Shown: positions 1 through 8,516, numbered from the stretch's first letter. The stretch is 64,000 nucleotides of DNA from Sporosarcina ureilytica (GCF_001753205.1 NZ_CP017560.1:372001-436000), one strand, 5' to 3'. Numbers and translations: made by a program. The notes: generated by a model not told the origin, from the letters alone.

Positions 1-87
1 TAATAAGCGTAAAGCTTCCTTTTCTGCGGCGCCAAAATCCAATAGTGTATTATCTACATCAAATAATAAAGTTCGATACTTTTTCAA
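1..87 (-). CDS. HAD-family phosphatase, N-terminal fragment (YjjG/YfnB-like)
   Basis: The first 29 codons of a gene running off the left edge on the minus strand. The reading begins at a TTG (85-87) preceded by GGAGA at 95-99, a normal spacing of 7. Residues 7-17 read LLFDVDNTLLD, the HAD motif I with the nucleophile and acid/base Asp pair DxD. The following DFGAAEKEAL resembles the noncanonical pyrimidine nucleotidase group YjjG/YfnB, which dephosphorylates nucleoside monophosphates. Only motif I is visible, so the HAD assignment is firm and the subfamily tentative. It is too short to judge integrity. Confidence 0.75.
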   Translation of the reverse strand, partial: MKKYRTLLFDVDNTLLDFGAAEKEALRLL

Positions 88-147
88 GATGATTTCTCCA
101 TTTCCTGCATTTGTTAATATGTAGTATAGTCAGCCTAATTAAGAATA

Positions 148-176
148 GGCGCTAATCCTTATTAAGGAATTGCGCC
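148..176 (-). terminator. Probable terminator downstream of the Nudix gene
   Basis: A strong stem pairs GGCGC at 148-152 with GCGCC at 172-176, extended inside by AATCCTT/AAGGAATT. On the minus strand it is followed only by a broken T-run (TATTCTTAATT), so termination may be inefficient and could let transcription continue into the HAD gene. Confidence 0.5.
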
Positions 177-193
177 CGAGTCTAGAATATGGG

Positions 194-634
194 TCAGCGA
201 ATAAATGCCGCTTCCTTTTTTGATAGAGCATCCTCTAACCATTGAGGGTGCATCGTTAACAAATCTTCTGGTAAGTTGTCTTGATCAAAAAACTTAATTT
301 CAAGCGATTCGTCTGAATTACATGTAAGTTCCCCGCCTGTGATTTCAGCAAGAAAACAAGTTGTTATAAAATGCACTGCCTTGCCATTTGGATACTTGAA
401 AACTTGTGAATCAGGATCAGAATAAACACCAATCAGCTTTTCAATTCTTACATCTAAATTAGTCTCTTCTTTTACCTCTCTGATGACTGCCTCAGAAACT
501 GTTTCACCAATTTCCACATGTCCTGAAGGGATTCCCCACAAGCCCACATCAGCTCTTTTTTGCAAGAGAACTTGTTTCTCTTTGTTCAAAATAATTACAG
601 CAACGCCAGCTTTTAAATCATCAATTTTTTTCAA
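194..634 (-). CDS. Nudix hydrolase (MutT-type)
   Basis: A 146-residue Nudix pyrophosphohydrolase, a typical single-domain length. The Nudix box runs from G38 to about L60: G38, E44, R52, E53, E56 and E57 match Gx5Ex7REUxEE, the Mg2+-binding helix. The box-final Gly is replaced by Asn (ETNL), a tolerated variation. Residues 30-36 (VGLWGIP) are the usual strand before the box. It starts at TTG (632-634) behind AAAGGTGT. Nudix enzymes cleave nucleoside diphosphates linked to another moiety; the substrate (oxidised dNTP, sugar nucleotide or other) cannot be told. The gene looks monocistronic. Confidence 0.9.
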   Translation of the reverse strand: MKKIDDLKAGVAVIILNKEKQVLLQKRADVGLWGIPSGHVEIGETVSEAVIREVKEETNLDVRIEKLIGVYSDPDSQVFKYPNGKAVHFITTCFLAEITGGELTCNSDESLEIKFFDQDNLPEDLLTMHPQWLEDALSKKEAAFIR

Positions 635-803
635 ATCAAAACACCTTTCTATAAGAAAATGAACGGTTTTTTGAATTCAAAACCTTTTTAAATGAATTTG
701 GTTCGTGCAACAAGTATAGCATTGATGTTTAAGTGTATGTATTCGTTTTTAAGTTGAATTACCCAGAAGACGCGAGGGGGATTCCAGGTAGAACATTAAA
801 AAA

Positions 804-826
804 GACCAGGCATCCTCTGCCCGGTC
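804..826 (-). terminator. Rho-independent terminator of the YitT-family gene
   Basis: On the minus strand GACCGGGC pairs with GCCTGGTC (8 bp with one G-U) around a 7-nt loop, followed directly by six T residues. It lies just past the stop of the YitT-family gene, so that gene is a one-gene unit. Confidence 0.9.
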
Positions 827-834
827 ACATCAAT

Positions 835-1644
835 CTAATTATTAATGGAAAACTTTCCATCGACTTCAATAGTCTCATACATATTAATAAATGCATCTTC
901 ATCATGTTTTCGTACAACATTTTTGACGTGCAACGTTTCGTAACGAGTTAACACCATCATTAAAATATCTTTCTTTTCTTGTGTGTAGCCTCCGTAGCCT
1001 TCCGTGATCGTAATGCCGCGGTAAATCGATTCAAGCAGTTCGTTTCTAATCGCATCGCCTTCTGTCGTAACAATTTGCATCGTTAATTTGAGGTGGTCCG
1101 TAAAGACTGTGTCAATCATTTTCCCTGTAATATAAATCGACAAAAGTGTGTACAGGGCAATTTCCCAGTCAAAGACAAATCCTGAAATGAGCACGATGAC
1201 CCCATTCATGCCTGTTAACAGTAAACCAACGCTGAAAGAACTGGCCCGCGCGATGATGATGGCGATGATATCTAATCCGCCAGACGTTCCAGCAAATTTT
1301 AAGATAAGACCTACACCAAGCCCGCCAATGCCTCCACCAAAAACGGTAGATAATAGCATATTGTCCGTGATGGCGACAGCTGGGATTAAAAATAAGAATA
1401 GAGAGAGTGAGAACACGCATACGAGTGTGTTAATCGTAATTGTTCTGCCAAGTTTAAAATAACCTAAGATGAGCAAAGGGACGTTTAATAGAAAGTTATA
1501 AAGACCCGTATCGAAGGGGGTAAGTATTCCGAGTAAAATCGCAAGACCGCTAATTCCACTGCTTAAAATTTCGTGAGGAACAAGAAAACAATTAAAAGCA
1601 AATGCAACAATGAGTGAACCTAGAACGACAACTAAATTTTTCAT
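835..1644 (-). CDS. YitT/DUF2179-family membrane protein under T-box control
   Basis: A 269-residue protein with about five or six hydrophobic segments in residues 1-180 (YitT domain, with the Gly-rich loop GGGIGGLGVG near 103-112). A soluble C-terminal DUF2179-like domain follows from about residue 190 to the end. Length and layout match the YitT/YpjC/YqfU family of Bacillales inner-membrane proteins, whose transport role is unproven. It starts at ATG 1644 behind AAGGGAGA. A T-box leader with an AUC specifier ends about 80 nt upstream with no gene between, so expression should rise when tRNA-Ile is uncharged. That points to a link with branched-chain amino acid supply (inference). The gene is monocistronic. 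Confidence 0.88.
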   Translation of the reverse strand: MKNLVVVLGSLIVAFAFNCFLVPHEILSSGISGLAILLGILTPFDTGLYNFLLNVPLLILGYFKLGRTITINTLVCVFSLSLFLFLIPAVAITDNMLLSTVFGGGIGGLGVGLILKFAGTSGGLDIIAIIIARASSFSVGLLLTGMNGVIVLISGFVFDWEIALYTLLSIYITGKMIDTVFTDHLKLTMQIVTTEGDAIRNELLESIYRGITITEGYGGYTQEKKDILMMVLTRYETLHVKNVVRKHDEDAFINMYETIEVDGKFSINN

Positions 1645-1723
1645 AAAACAAATCTCCCTTTTTCACAAAATTTAGAGATAGCAATGTGGAACAGAGTCTT
1701 TGAAGGGATATTTTGGATAAAAT

Positions 1724-1982
1724 AAAAAACCCGCCCATGCAAAGGGACGAGTTTATACTCGCGATACCACCCAAATTCCGCAACAGTCAATATGCGGCGC
1801 TCAGTCAACGTACTATCATACGTGCTCTTTGATAACGGTAGAGACCCCGGCCTCACTTACAAGATTTCAGTGAGGCATCTTAGAGATGATTTCCGGATAA
1901 GCGCTGCCCATCGACTTTCACCATCTGTCGACTCTCTGCAGAACAGGTTGCAAATCGTACTTTTTCTCATCATAGATTTTTG
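1724..1982 (-). promoter_or_regulatory. T-box riboswitch, isoleucine-type (AUC specifier)
   Basis: Read on the minus strand, the leader has a Stem I base pairing AUCU/AGAU and GAGA/UCUC. Its internal loop carries AGUA on the 5' side and GAA on the 3' side, and the triplet right after GAA is AUC (1888-1890). The T-box GGGTGGTATCGCG lies at 1760-1772; its UGGU bulge would pair with a tRNA ending ACCA, as tRNA-Ile does. A terminator (CUCGUCC/GGGCGGG plus six U) is at 1724-1752. All T-box landmarks are visible. The Ile specifier is read from the loop geometry and is likely but not proven. Confidence 0.9.
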
Positions 1983-1993
1983 TATTACTAGCT

Positions 1994-2022
1994 AATTTAG
2001 CAGAGAAAAAAGAAGTTGTCAA
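1994..2022 (-). promoter_or_regulatory. SigA promoter of the T-box/YitT transcript
   Basis: TTGACA at 2017-2022, a 17-bp spacer, then TAAATT at 1994-1999 on the minus strand, starting transcription just ahead of T-box Stem I. Confidence 0.75.
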
Positions 2023-2106
2023 TATATGCTCAAGCCCTTTTCATAGCAAGCTTTATATGCAGAAAAGTCGGTAAAATGACAGCGCTTTCCCGTAACTTTT
2101 CACAGT

Positions 2107-2152
2107 GAAAAAAAGCCATCGCTACCTCAGAAATTCTGAAGCAGTAATGGCT
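2107..2152 (-). terminator. Terminator overlapping the 3' end of the GGDEF-EAL gene
   Basis: On the minus strand AGCCAT...ATGGCT closes a long imperfect stem with inner CTTCAG/CTGAGG pairing, followed by seven T residues. The stop codon of the gene (2127-2129) lies inside the hairpin. Confidence 0.85.
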
Positions 2153-4550
2153 CAATTTGTTCATGGGGAAGGGGTTTAGAGTAGAAATATCCTTGTACTT
2201 TATCGCAATCTAATGTCTTTAAAAAATCGAGTTGTTCTTTAGTTTCTACGCCCTCTGCAACAACTTGTAAATTTAAGTTCGAAGCTAAATTAATGATTGT
2301 TTTAACGATAGCACGATTACTTTGGTTTAACTCTTGTACAAATACCTGATCAATTTTTAAATGTGTAATCGGATATTCGCTTAAATAGCTTAGCGAAGAA
2401 TAACCAGTGCCAAAATCATCAATGCTTACGTTCACACCTAAATCCCTTAGTTCACTTAGCATTATTTTGCAATGTTGAACATCTGATGTCATGCTTTCTG
2501 TAATCTCTAAGTTTAAATAGCCTGGATGCAGTCCAGTTTTTATTAAAGTTTCTTTAACTTGGTCAACGAATGTCAGTTGTTTAAATTGCTGCGTCGAGAC
2601 ATTCACATTGATTTGAACAGGCGGAAATCCAGCAATTTGCCATTGTTTTGCTTGTGCGCAAGCAGTTTCTAATACCCATTTGCCAATTGCTACAATTGAC
2701 CCTGTTTCTTCCGCGATGGGAATAAAACGTGCCGGTGAAATCAGCCCCTGTGTTGGATGCTTCCAGCGAATGAGTGCTTCTACACCAGTAATTGTCCCTG
2801 TTTTTAAATCAACTTGTGGTTGATAATGCAGCTCAAATTGATTTTCTTTGAGAGCCCGGCGAAGGTCTGTCCCAAGAATGGATTTCTCCATAATTTCACG
2901 GTGCAGTTCCTCTGTATAAAACTGGTAAGTGTTCGTTTGTTTTTCTTTTGCTTGAAACATAGCAGTGTCAGCATTACTCATCAATTGCTCAAAAGTCACC
3001 CCATCTTTCGGATAAAGGCTAATGCCAATACTTGCATTGACAAACATATCAAATTCTTGAAAGGTAAATGGTTCAGATAAATCATCCAGCAATCGTTTCG
3101 CAATTGACTCTGCTTCGTGGCTGTCTGTACGGGACAGTAATATGACGAACTCGTCGCCACCTTGGCGGCAAACAATATCATTTTCACGAATAAGACGCGT
3201 TAAACGATGGCTGACTCCTTTGAGAAGTTCATCGCCAATTGCATGGCCCATTGAGTCATTTATGTGTTTGAATCGATCTAGGTCGATAAACATAATGGCA
3301 AATGATTCATTATTTCTTTTGGCGTTTTCAATATTTATCTCTACTTCTTTTTCAAAAAGACGTCTATTTGGTAATTTTGTAAGAAAATCATAGTAAGCCA
3401 TTCTTTCAATTTGTTTTTCTGCTTCTTTTCTTTCTGTAATGTCAATAATTGTACCGACTACTTCTGTAACAACGCCATTTTCGAAAATTGGGGATAAGTA
3501 AATTAAAAAAGTGTAATTGAAATAACTTATTTCGAAATGATTGATTTCCCCTTGTAATGTACGCCGTAACAAACTTTTATAATCCATAAGTTCTTTTTGG
3601 GAAAACGGATGAGGGATATTATTTTTCACGATATCGCTTAATGAAAGATTCAGCCTTTCTACTAATCTTCCCTCTAAAAGAGTAATTGCGATTCCGCCTT
3701 GCCCATCGTCTGTATATTTAAATATCCCGTTTTGTAAGTTTTTAACGGTTTGTTGAAAATCATTTCTTAATGCGATTTTTAAAGACTGTTCAGCCTCTTT
3801 TCTAGCTGTAATATCTGTACGGATTGCAATATATTGATAAGGTATGTTCTTTTCATTCAAAAAAGGAACAATGGTTGTGTTGACCCAGTATTCAGTCCCG
3901 TCTTTTGCTCTGTTTTTAATATCGCCCTTCCAAATTTTTCCATTGCCAATTGTGCGCCACATATCTTTAAAGAAACTCTTCTGATGATATCCTGAATTGA
4001 TAATTCGATGGGTTTGTCCGATTAATTCGTTGGAAGAATATTGGGACAAACGACAAAATTTTTCGTTTACATAAGTGATGACGCCTCTTTGGTCAGTGAT
4101 TACCACGACTGTTGATTGATCCAGTGCATTTTCAATATTGTGTAGGTCCTTTAAAGTTTCGGCATATTTCTTTTCAGCAAGGACCTGATTTGTGACATCG
4201 ATGTCGAATGAAATAAACTTTTCAATAACTCCGTTTTCGTTCAGTACCGGAACAATAGTTGCTTGGACCCAATAAGCAGTTCCATCTTTAGCAATCCTTT
4301 TAACTTTGCGCTGAGCTATATTTTTTTCTTTTATAGCGACAGTTATGTCGCTAATAAACTGATCAAATGCTTCTGTTGAAGTTAGCAGACTGTAATGTTT
4401 GCCGATTAACTCGTATTCCTCATACATCGCAAGCTGACAAAACAAATGATTCACATGTAAAATGATTCCATTGCAATCAAAAATTGATATACAAAGTTTT
4501 TCTTCTAATAAAAGAGGTATGGATGAAGTGTTTTTTATCGTGGTTAACAT
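2127..4550 (-). CDS. Triple-PAS GGDEF-EAL bifunctional cyclic-di-GMP protein
   Basis: An 807-residue protein with no signal peptide or membrane helix, so a cytoplasmic sensor. It has PAS/PAC modules at about 15-125, 140-250 and 265-375, each ending in a D(I/V)T-type PAC edge. A GGDEF diguanylate cyclase domain follows at about 382-545 and an EAL phosphodiesterase domain at about 555-800. GGDEF is intact at 464-468, and an RxxD inhibitory site (R455-D458) sits five residues before it. The EAL motif is intact at 591-593, and DDFGTG (711-716), LKID and EGVET are all present. Both activities could therefore be functional, with PAS input (ligand unknown) choosing between making and degrading c-di-GMP. 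It is monocistronic and divergent from the thiamine operon. Confidence 0.95.
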   Translation of the reverse strand: MLTTIKNTSSIPLLLEEKLCISIFDCNGIILHVNHLFCQLAMYEEYELIGKHYSLLTSTEAFDQFISDITVAIKEKNIAQRKVKRIAKDGTAYWVQATIVPVLNENGVIEKFISFDIDVTNQVLAEKKYAETLKDLHNIENALDQSTVVVITDQRGVITYVNEKFCRLSQYSSNELIGQTHRIINSGYHQKSFFKDMWRTIGNGKIWKGDIKNRAKDGTEYWVNTTIVPFLNEKNIPYQYIAIRTDITARKEAEQSLKIALRNDFQQTVKNLQNGIFKYTDDGQGGIAITLLEGRLVERLNLSLSDIVKNNIPHPFSQKELMDYKSLLRRTLQGEINHFEISYFNYTFLIYLSPIFENGVVTEVVGTIIDITERKEAEKQIERMAYYDFLTKLPNRRLFEKEVEINIENAKRNNESFAIMFIDLDRFKHINDSMGHAIGDELLKGVSHRLTRLIRENDIVCRQGGDEFVILLSRTDSHEAESIAKRLLDDLSEPFTFQEFDMFVNASIGISLYPKDGVTFEQLMSNADTAMFQAKEKQTNTYQFYTEELHREIMEKSILGTDLRRALKENQFELHYQPQVDLKTGTITGVEALIRWKHPTQGLISPARFIPIAEETGSIVAIGKWVLETACAQAKQWQIAGFPPVQINVNVSTQQFKQLTFVDQVKETLIKTGLHPGYLNLEITESMTSDVQHCKIMLSELRDLGVNVSIDDFGTGYSSLSYLSEYPITHLKIDQVFVQELNQSNRAIVKTIINLASNLNLQVVAEGVETKEQLDFLKTLDCDKVQGYFYSKPLPHEQIEPLLLQNF

Positions 4551-4804
4551 CAGATAACAATCCTTTCCAGTAACCCACTGTCTCGTTCTATTACTTATGA
4601 TTCAATTATAACAATAAATTAAAACTTTTGGACTACAAAGGAAAGTTTTTTTATGACATTTTAGTAACGGTTAGGTGAAAAGGTTTCATGCACTTCAAGT
4701 TTTTGAGATATTGGAAATGCAGTATTGTGGAGGAAATATTTGAACAATTTTCAAAAGTTTCTTAAAGGTTCTGTGAATATACCAATATGAGTGTGTAAAT
4801 GTGC

Positions 4805-4810
4805 TATAGT
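4805..4810 (+). promoter_or_regulatory. Extended -10 promoter of the thiDE operon
   Basis: TATAGT preceded by TGC forms an extended -10 element. No good -35 is found 17 bp upstream, which is usual for TGn promoters. Transcription would start about 20 nt before the TPP riboswitch. Confidence 0.55.
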
Positions 4811-4834
4811 GAATAAAAGCTGAATAGTTCTACA

Positions 4835-4926
4835 ACCACTAGGAGTGCCTTAGAAAGGCTGAGATGTACACGCTTTGTACAGATCCTTAGAACCTGATCC
4901 GGATGATACTGGCGTAGGGAAGTGGG
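4835..4926 (+). promoter_or_regulatory. TPP (THI-element) riboswitch
   Basis: The conserved core is visible: GGAGTGCC near 4842, the pyrimidine-sensor segment GGCTGAGATG (4858-4866), the variable P3 arm, then AACCTGATCCGG (4891-4902), GATACTGGCGTAGGGAAGTGG (about 4904-4925). It precedes a terminator and thiD, so thiamine pyrophosphate should stop transcription of thiDE. Confidence 0.96.
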
Positions 4927-4950
4927 CACGTCTTTTTATTTAAAGGGATG

Positions 4951-4991
4951 ATCGCCGCTTTCTATCGTTACCGGAGAGCGGCTTTATTTTT
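4951..4991 (+). terminator. Riboswitch-controlled terminator ahead of thiD
   Basis: GCCGCTTT pairs with AGAGCGGC, followed by a T-rich run (TTTATTTTT). It lies between the TPP aptamer and thiD and is the expected expression platform. Confidence 0.85.
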
Positions 4992-5011
4992 AATAAAGGA
5001 CGTGACTATAA

Positions 5012-5848
5012 ATGGTACAAATCGCAATGACAATTGCAGGTTCAGATAACAGTGGAGGTGCCGGTATTCAAGCGGATATAAAGACGTTTCAGGAGCTTGG
5101 GGTTTTTGGTACATCCGCATTAACAGCAGTGACGGCACAAAATACACAAGGTGTTCATGCGATCCAATCGATAGACCCAGAAATCATCGCCGCACAAATT
5201 GAAGCCATTTTTACGGATTTTCCCGTGCATGCTGTGAAAACGGGGATGTTGTTTTCGTCAGAAATTATTCAAGTGGTGGCGGAGCAATTAAAGAATAAGG
5301 AAATCCCGCTCGTCATTGATCCCGTGATGATCGCGAAAGGCGGTGCTTCTTTACTTCGGGAGGAAGCGATTGAGGCGTTGAAAAAGGAACTTCTACCGAT
5401 TGCAACAGTGGTGACACCCAATATTCCAGAAGCGGAAGTTCTGACAGGGTTACAAATCCAAAACAATGCGGACATAGAAAAAGCGGCCAAGCATATATTG
5501 GCATTAGGCGCGAAATCCGTCGTTATTAAAGGAGGACATCGGGTAGACGTACCTGATGCGGAAGATTTATTTATGTCTGCCGCGGGGGAGAAGTTTTACG
5601 TCCGTACGCCTTGGATTGACACAAAAGATACACATGGGACAGGTTGTACGTATGCGGCTGCATTGACTGCCTTTCTTGCAGAGGGTAAAAAACAAGCAGA
5701 TGCTGTTATTTCTGCAAAGAATTTTATCCATGCTGCAATCGAAAATGGGTTAGACATTGGGAGTGGACATGGCCCAACCAATCACTGGGCATATAAGCAG
5801 CGAATGACAGTTGAAAAACATAAAAAGGGAGTTGTGATCGATGGATAA
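5012..5848 (+). CDS. thiD: Hydroxymethylpyrimidine/phosphomethylpyrimidine kinase ThiD
   Basis: A 278-residue ribokinase-fold enzyme that phosphorylates HMP to HMP-P and then HMP-PP, the pyrimidine half of thiamine. The N-terminus AMTIAGSDNSGGAGIQAD is the HMP-binding signature. VIDPVMIAKGG near residue 104 and DTHGTGCTYAAAL near 207-219 form the ATP and anion-hole region with the catalytic Asp/Cys. Full length. It starts at ATG 5012 behind AAGGACGTGA. The 3' end overlaps thiE by 8 bp, implying translational coupling, and the TPP riboswitch upstream controls both genes. Confidence 0.96.
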   Translation: MVQIAMTIAGSDNSGGAGIQADIKTFQELGVFGTSALTAVTAQNTQGVHAIQSIDPEIIAAQIEAIFTDFPVHAVKTGMLFSSEIIQVVAEQLKNKEIPLVIDPVMIAKGGASLLREEAIEALKKELLPIATVVTPNIPEAEVLTGLQIQNNADIEKAAKHILALGAKSVVIKGGHRVDVPDAEDLFMSAAGEKFYVRTPWIDTKDTHGTGCTYAAALTAFLAEGKKQADAVISAKNFIHAAIENGLDIGSGHGPTNHWAYKQRMTVEKHKKGVVIDG

Positions 5849-6500
5849 AAGTAAACTACAATTATACTTTATTGCCGGAACAACAAATTTGGGGGATCGA
5901 AATCTACTTGATGTTTTACAAGCCGCTTTAAAAGGGGGGATTACCGCTTTCCAATTGCGTGAAAAAGGGGAAGGCGCATTACAAGGAGATGCATTAAAAA
6001 CCTTAGCGGAACAATGTAAACAGCTATGTAACGAATATAAAGTACCATTTATCGTAAACGATGATGTTGATTTGGCAATCGCGGTTGACGCGGACGGTGT
6101 TCATATTGGACAAGAAGACGGAGACATTGCTGAGGTTCGTAAAAAAATTGGTTCAGATAAGATTTTAGGCGTTTCCACGCATTCTGTTACAGATGCAATG
6201 ACGGCTTCAGATGCTGGCGCTAACTATGTTGGGGTTGGGCCTTTATTTGAGACGGCATCTAAAGAGAATGCAGGCACACCGGTGGGACCGGAGCTTGTTC
6301 GTCAAGTGGTGAATGTACTTCCTGGTCTTCCAATGGTAGGTATTGGGGGCATTACAGAGCGTAAAGCAGGAAGAGTCATCCGTGAGGGGGCTTCAGGTGT
6401 TGCGGTTATCTCAGCGATTGCACATGCAAAAGACGTTGAACAAGCAGCCCGTGCGATGAAAGGGGTCATCACGCTAGCATCGACTGGCGTTGAAATGTAA
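5841..6500 (+). CDS. thiE: Thiamine-phosphate synthase ThiE
   Basis: A 219-residue TIM-barrel enzyme joining HMP-PP and thiazole phosphate to make thiamine phosphate. Signatures seen are FQLREK near residue 37, VNDDVDLA near 72, GVHIGQED near 90, the phosphate-binding GPLFET near 142 and GIGGI near 176. It overlaps thiD by 8 bp and ends at a strong terminator. No thiM or tenA lies next to it, so thiazole supply or salvage must be encoded elsewhere. Confidence 0.96.
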   Translation: MDKSKLQLYFIAGTTNLGDRNLLDVLQAALKGGITAFQLREKGEGALQGDALKTLAEQCKQLCNEYKVPFIVNDDVDLAIAVDADGVHIGQEDGDIAEVRKKIGSDKILGVSTHSVTDAMTASDAGANYVGVGPLFETASKENAGTPVGPELVRQVVNVLPGLPMVGIGGITERKAGRVIREGASGVAVISAIAHAKDVEQAARAMKGVITLASTGVEM

Positions 6501-6530
6501 AGAAAACGTATAATCCACATCGAAATTCGC

Positions 6531-6562
6531 CACACTTTCTTAAAAAGAAAGTGTGGTTTTTT
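6531..6562 (+). terminator. Terminator of thiDE
   Basis: CACACTTTCT pairs with AGAAAGTGTG around a short loop and runs into six T residues. The next start codon follows immediately at 6564. Confidence 0.92.
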
Positions 6563-6563
6563 C

Positions 6564-7769
6564 ATGGTGAAATTAGCTTTGTTTGAAGTGCAATCTGTGA
6601 CACATAAGCATGATGTCATTCACCTTACTTGGCGTGATCTTGGCGGGGACTATTATGTATATCGAGATGGTGAACTTTTATACGAGGGGACGGTAGCAGA
6701 GTTTAGGGACGGGGATTTTAAGCATGCGAAACTATATAACTACTCGATTGAACGTGTTATAAATGAAGAAGTTGTTGACGTAGTCCGACTACAAACTTCG
6801 GCATATGCTGAAGAGCGAAATGTTAAGAATCCCTTGCAATTTCTTGTTATGACGACCATCGTAGCCAAGTCACAAATTGCATTGTCTTGGGAAAAAATAA
6901 AAGACGTGACACATTATGAAATTTATCGAAATGATGTATTTATCAAAGAGGTACAGGCAAACCAATATATTGACCGTGATATTACAGTAGATCAAACGTA
7001 TACATATCGAATTCAATCGAAACGTCCACTAGCGATGTCAGAGGAACGGTTTAGCAAGGGAAAGTCAGTGGTCGCCACAGTACTTGGGTTGATGAATAAA
7101 GCAATTTCACATAAGCAACCAGCGATTGAAAGATTTACGGTAACCAAACAAATCGGAAGGCCTAGTGAATTACTAATCCCGACCTTGCAAAGAACAGCTG
7201 AAAGAAAAGTGAATAAATGGCAATTTCGCTATACAACGTTTTTAAAAGAAAAAATGATTAAAAACCCTAATTTCTTTTCAAAAAGTCATCTATTCAAAGG
7301 GGATGGGAGAGATTTTGATCCAGACGGCACTAGTTTCCGATCGCGGGTTGATGTTTCACTCGATTATGGACAGGTAAAATCGCCAATGGTTTGTACCAGA
7401 AATATTGGGATGTCAGTGGCGTATGATCATGTAGGCCGATATAGAAAAGAAGCGAAAGCCACTAGTGACGGGATTGTATTGGAAAGAAACGACCATAAGC
7501 CAGGGGAAGCCGGTTTTCTCTTAACGCATGAAGTCCAAAATCCCCTTGTTCAAGCGCCGAAGATTAATTATGAAGTTCGCGCTGTTCTGCGGAGGGATGG
7601 GACGTTTGACTTGACGGGTTACCATAATCAGGCGCCGCATCATGAAGTTTATCTCACACGCGGCGCACAAAATGGATGGATACCTATTCATCTAGCCGAA
7701 AGCAATGGGCTTATCTGGATGTCTGATGTGATGAGTTGGCATTATTGGCGTTTTTCAAACTTCGAATAA
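6564..7769 (+). CDS. DUF3238-like protein with two fibronectin-type-III-like repeats
   Basis: A 401-residue soluble protein with no signal peptide. Residues about 5-80 and 90-160 look like two fibronectin-III-type beta domains (WRDLGGDYYVYRDGELLYEG and SWEKIKDVTHYEIYRND show the same Y-x-(V/I)-Y-R pattern). The C-terminal part (about 215-400) contains GDGRDFDPDGTSFRSR and resembles the DUF3238 family of Bacillales; I recall this family only loosely and the match is tentative. The ATG at 6564 lies one base after the T-run of the thiE terminator and has no clear ribosome site, so the true start could be downstream. Function unknown. Confidence 0.7.
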   Translation: MVKLALFEVQSVTHKHDVIHLTWRDLGGDYYVYRDGELLYEGTVAEFRDGDFKHAKLYNYSIERVINEEVVDVVRLQTSAYAEERNVKNPLQFLVMTTIVAKSQIALSWEKIKDVTHYEIYRNDVFIKEVQANQYIDRDITVDQTYTYRIQSKRPLAMSEERFSKGKSVVATVLGLMNKAISHKQPAIERFTVTKQIGRPSELLIPTLQRTAERKVNKWQFRYTTFLKEKMIKNPNFFSKSHLFKGDGRDFDPDGTSFRSRVDVSLDYGQVKSPMVCTRNIGMSVAYDHVGRYRKEAKATSDGIVLERNDHKPGEAGFLLTHEVQNPLVQAPKINYEVRAVLRRDGTFDLTGYHNQAPHHEVYLTRGAQNGWIPIHLAESNGLIWMSDVMSWHYWRFSNFE

Positions 7770-7780
7770 AACGGATAAAT

Positions 7781-7809
7781 TGACAAGGTAAAATCCCTTT
7801 GTTAGTATC
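7781..7809 (+). promoter_or_regulatory. SigA promoter of the hydrolase/WrbA operon
   Basis: TTGACA at 7781-7786, a 17-bp spacer, TAGTAT at 7804-7809. The start site falls inside the palindrome that follows. Confidence 0.75.
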
Positions 7810-7828
7810 GTCTTGAATTCGAGATAGT
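7810..7828 (+). promoter_or_regulatory. MhqR-like operator palindrome
   Basis: TCTTGAATTCGAGA (7812-7825) is a near-perfect palindrome placed just after the -10. It resembles the ATCTCGAATTCGAGAT-type site that the MarR regulator MhqR binds in Bacillus subtilis ahead of quinone-detoxification genes. The downstream hydrolase and quinone reductase fit that regulon. The match is from memory and no mhqR gene is in the window. Confidence 0.6.
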
Positions 7829-7904
7829 TTAGAAGGCGTGTTCTAGGGAATAAAAAGCGTGTAATGAGGTTCCTAGTTCACAATTGAAATAGGGGGGATG
7901 AAAC

Positions 7905-8516
7905 ATGATTCATATTTTTAAAGAAGGAAAAGATGCAGCTAAGCCAGTTCTTTTATTGTTACATGGTACAGGTGGCACGGAAGAAGATTTATTGCCACTT
8001 GCAGGATTGATTGATCCGGAGGCGTCGGTGTTAAGTGTTCGTGGAAATGTCTCTGAAAATGGGATGCCGCGATTTTTCCGCAGATTAGCGGAAGGCGTAT
8101 TTGACGAGGAAGATTTAATTTTCAGGACGAAAGAGTTACACGAGTTTCTTGATGAGGCAGCAGAAAAGTACAAATTTGATCGGAAAAATGTGATTGCTGT
8201 TGGTTACTCGAATGGTGCAAATATCGCAGGAAGTTTATTATTCCATTATGAGGGAAGTTTAAAAGGAGCAAGCCTTCATCATCCAATGGTGCCGAGAAGA
8301 GGACTTCAGTTACCAAATCTTGAAGGAACGAAAGTGTTCATTGCCGCGGGTAAAAATGACCCGATTTGTCCAATGGCTGAATCAGAAGAATTGGATGAGC
8401 TTCTGAGAGGTGCAGGTGCTGAAACTGCGTTACACTGGGAGATGAACGGGCATTCGCTCACAAGGACGGAAGTGGCAGCGGCTGCTGAGTGGTTTGAGAC
8501 GAATTTCGGTTCGTAA
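7905..8516 (+). CDS. Alpha/beta hydrolase, MhqD/carboxylesterase type
   Basis: A 203-residue single-domain serine hydrolase. The oxyanion strand LLLLHGTGGTEEDL is at about 16-29, the nucleophile elbow GYSNGA at about 103-108 (Ser as nucleophile), the acid in AGKNDPICP near 150-158 and the catalytic His in MNGHSL near 183. Length and motifs match the MhqD/YodD group of phospholipase/carboxylesterase-like enzymes induced by quinones and catechols. ATG 7905 follows AGGGGGGAT. It shares its transcript with the WrbA-type gene 80 bp downstream, behind an MhqR-like operator, which suggests a role in electrophile stress. Confidence 0.88.
   Translation: MIHIFKEGKDAAKPVLLLLHGTGGTEEDLLPLAGLIDPEASVLSVRGNVSENGMPRFFRRLAEGVFDEEDLIFRTKELHEFLDEAAEKYKFDRKNVIAVGYSNGANIAGSLLFHYEGSLKGASLHHPMVPRRGLQLPNLEGTKVFIAAGKNDPICPMAESEELDELLRGAGAETALHWEMNGHSLTRTEVAAAAEWFETNFGS

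Noticed and set aside
733-951. 72-codon plus-strand frame over the end of the YitT gene
   Set aside because: It is antisense to a real gene and includes its terminator.
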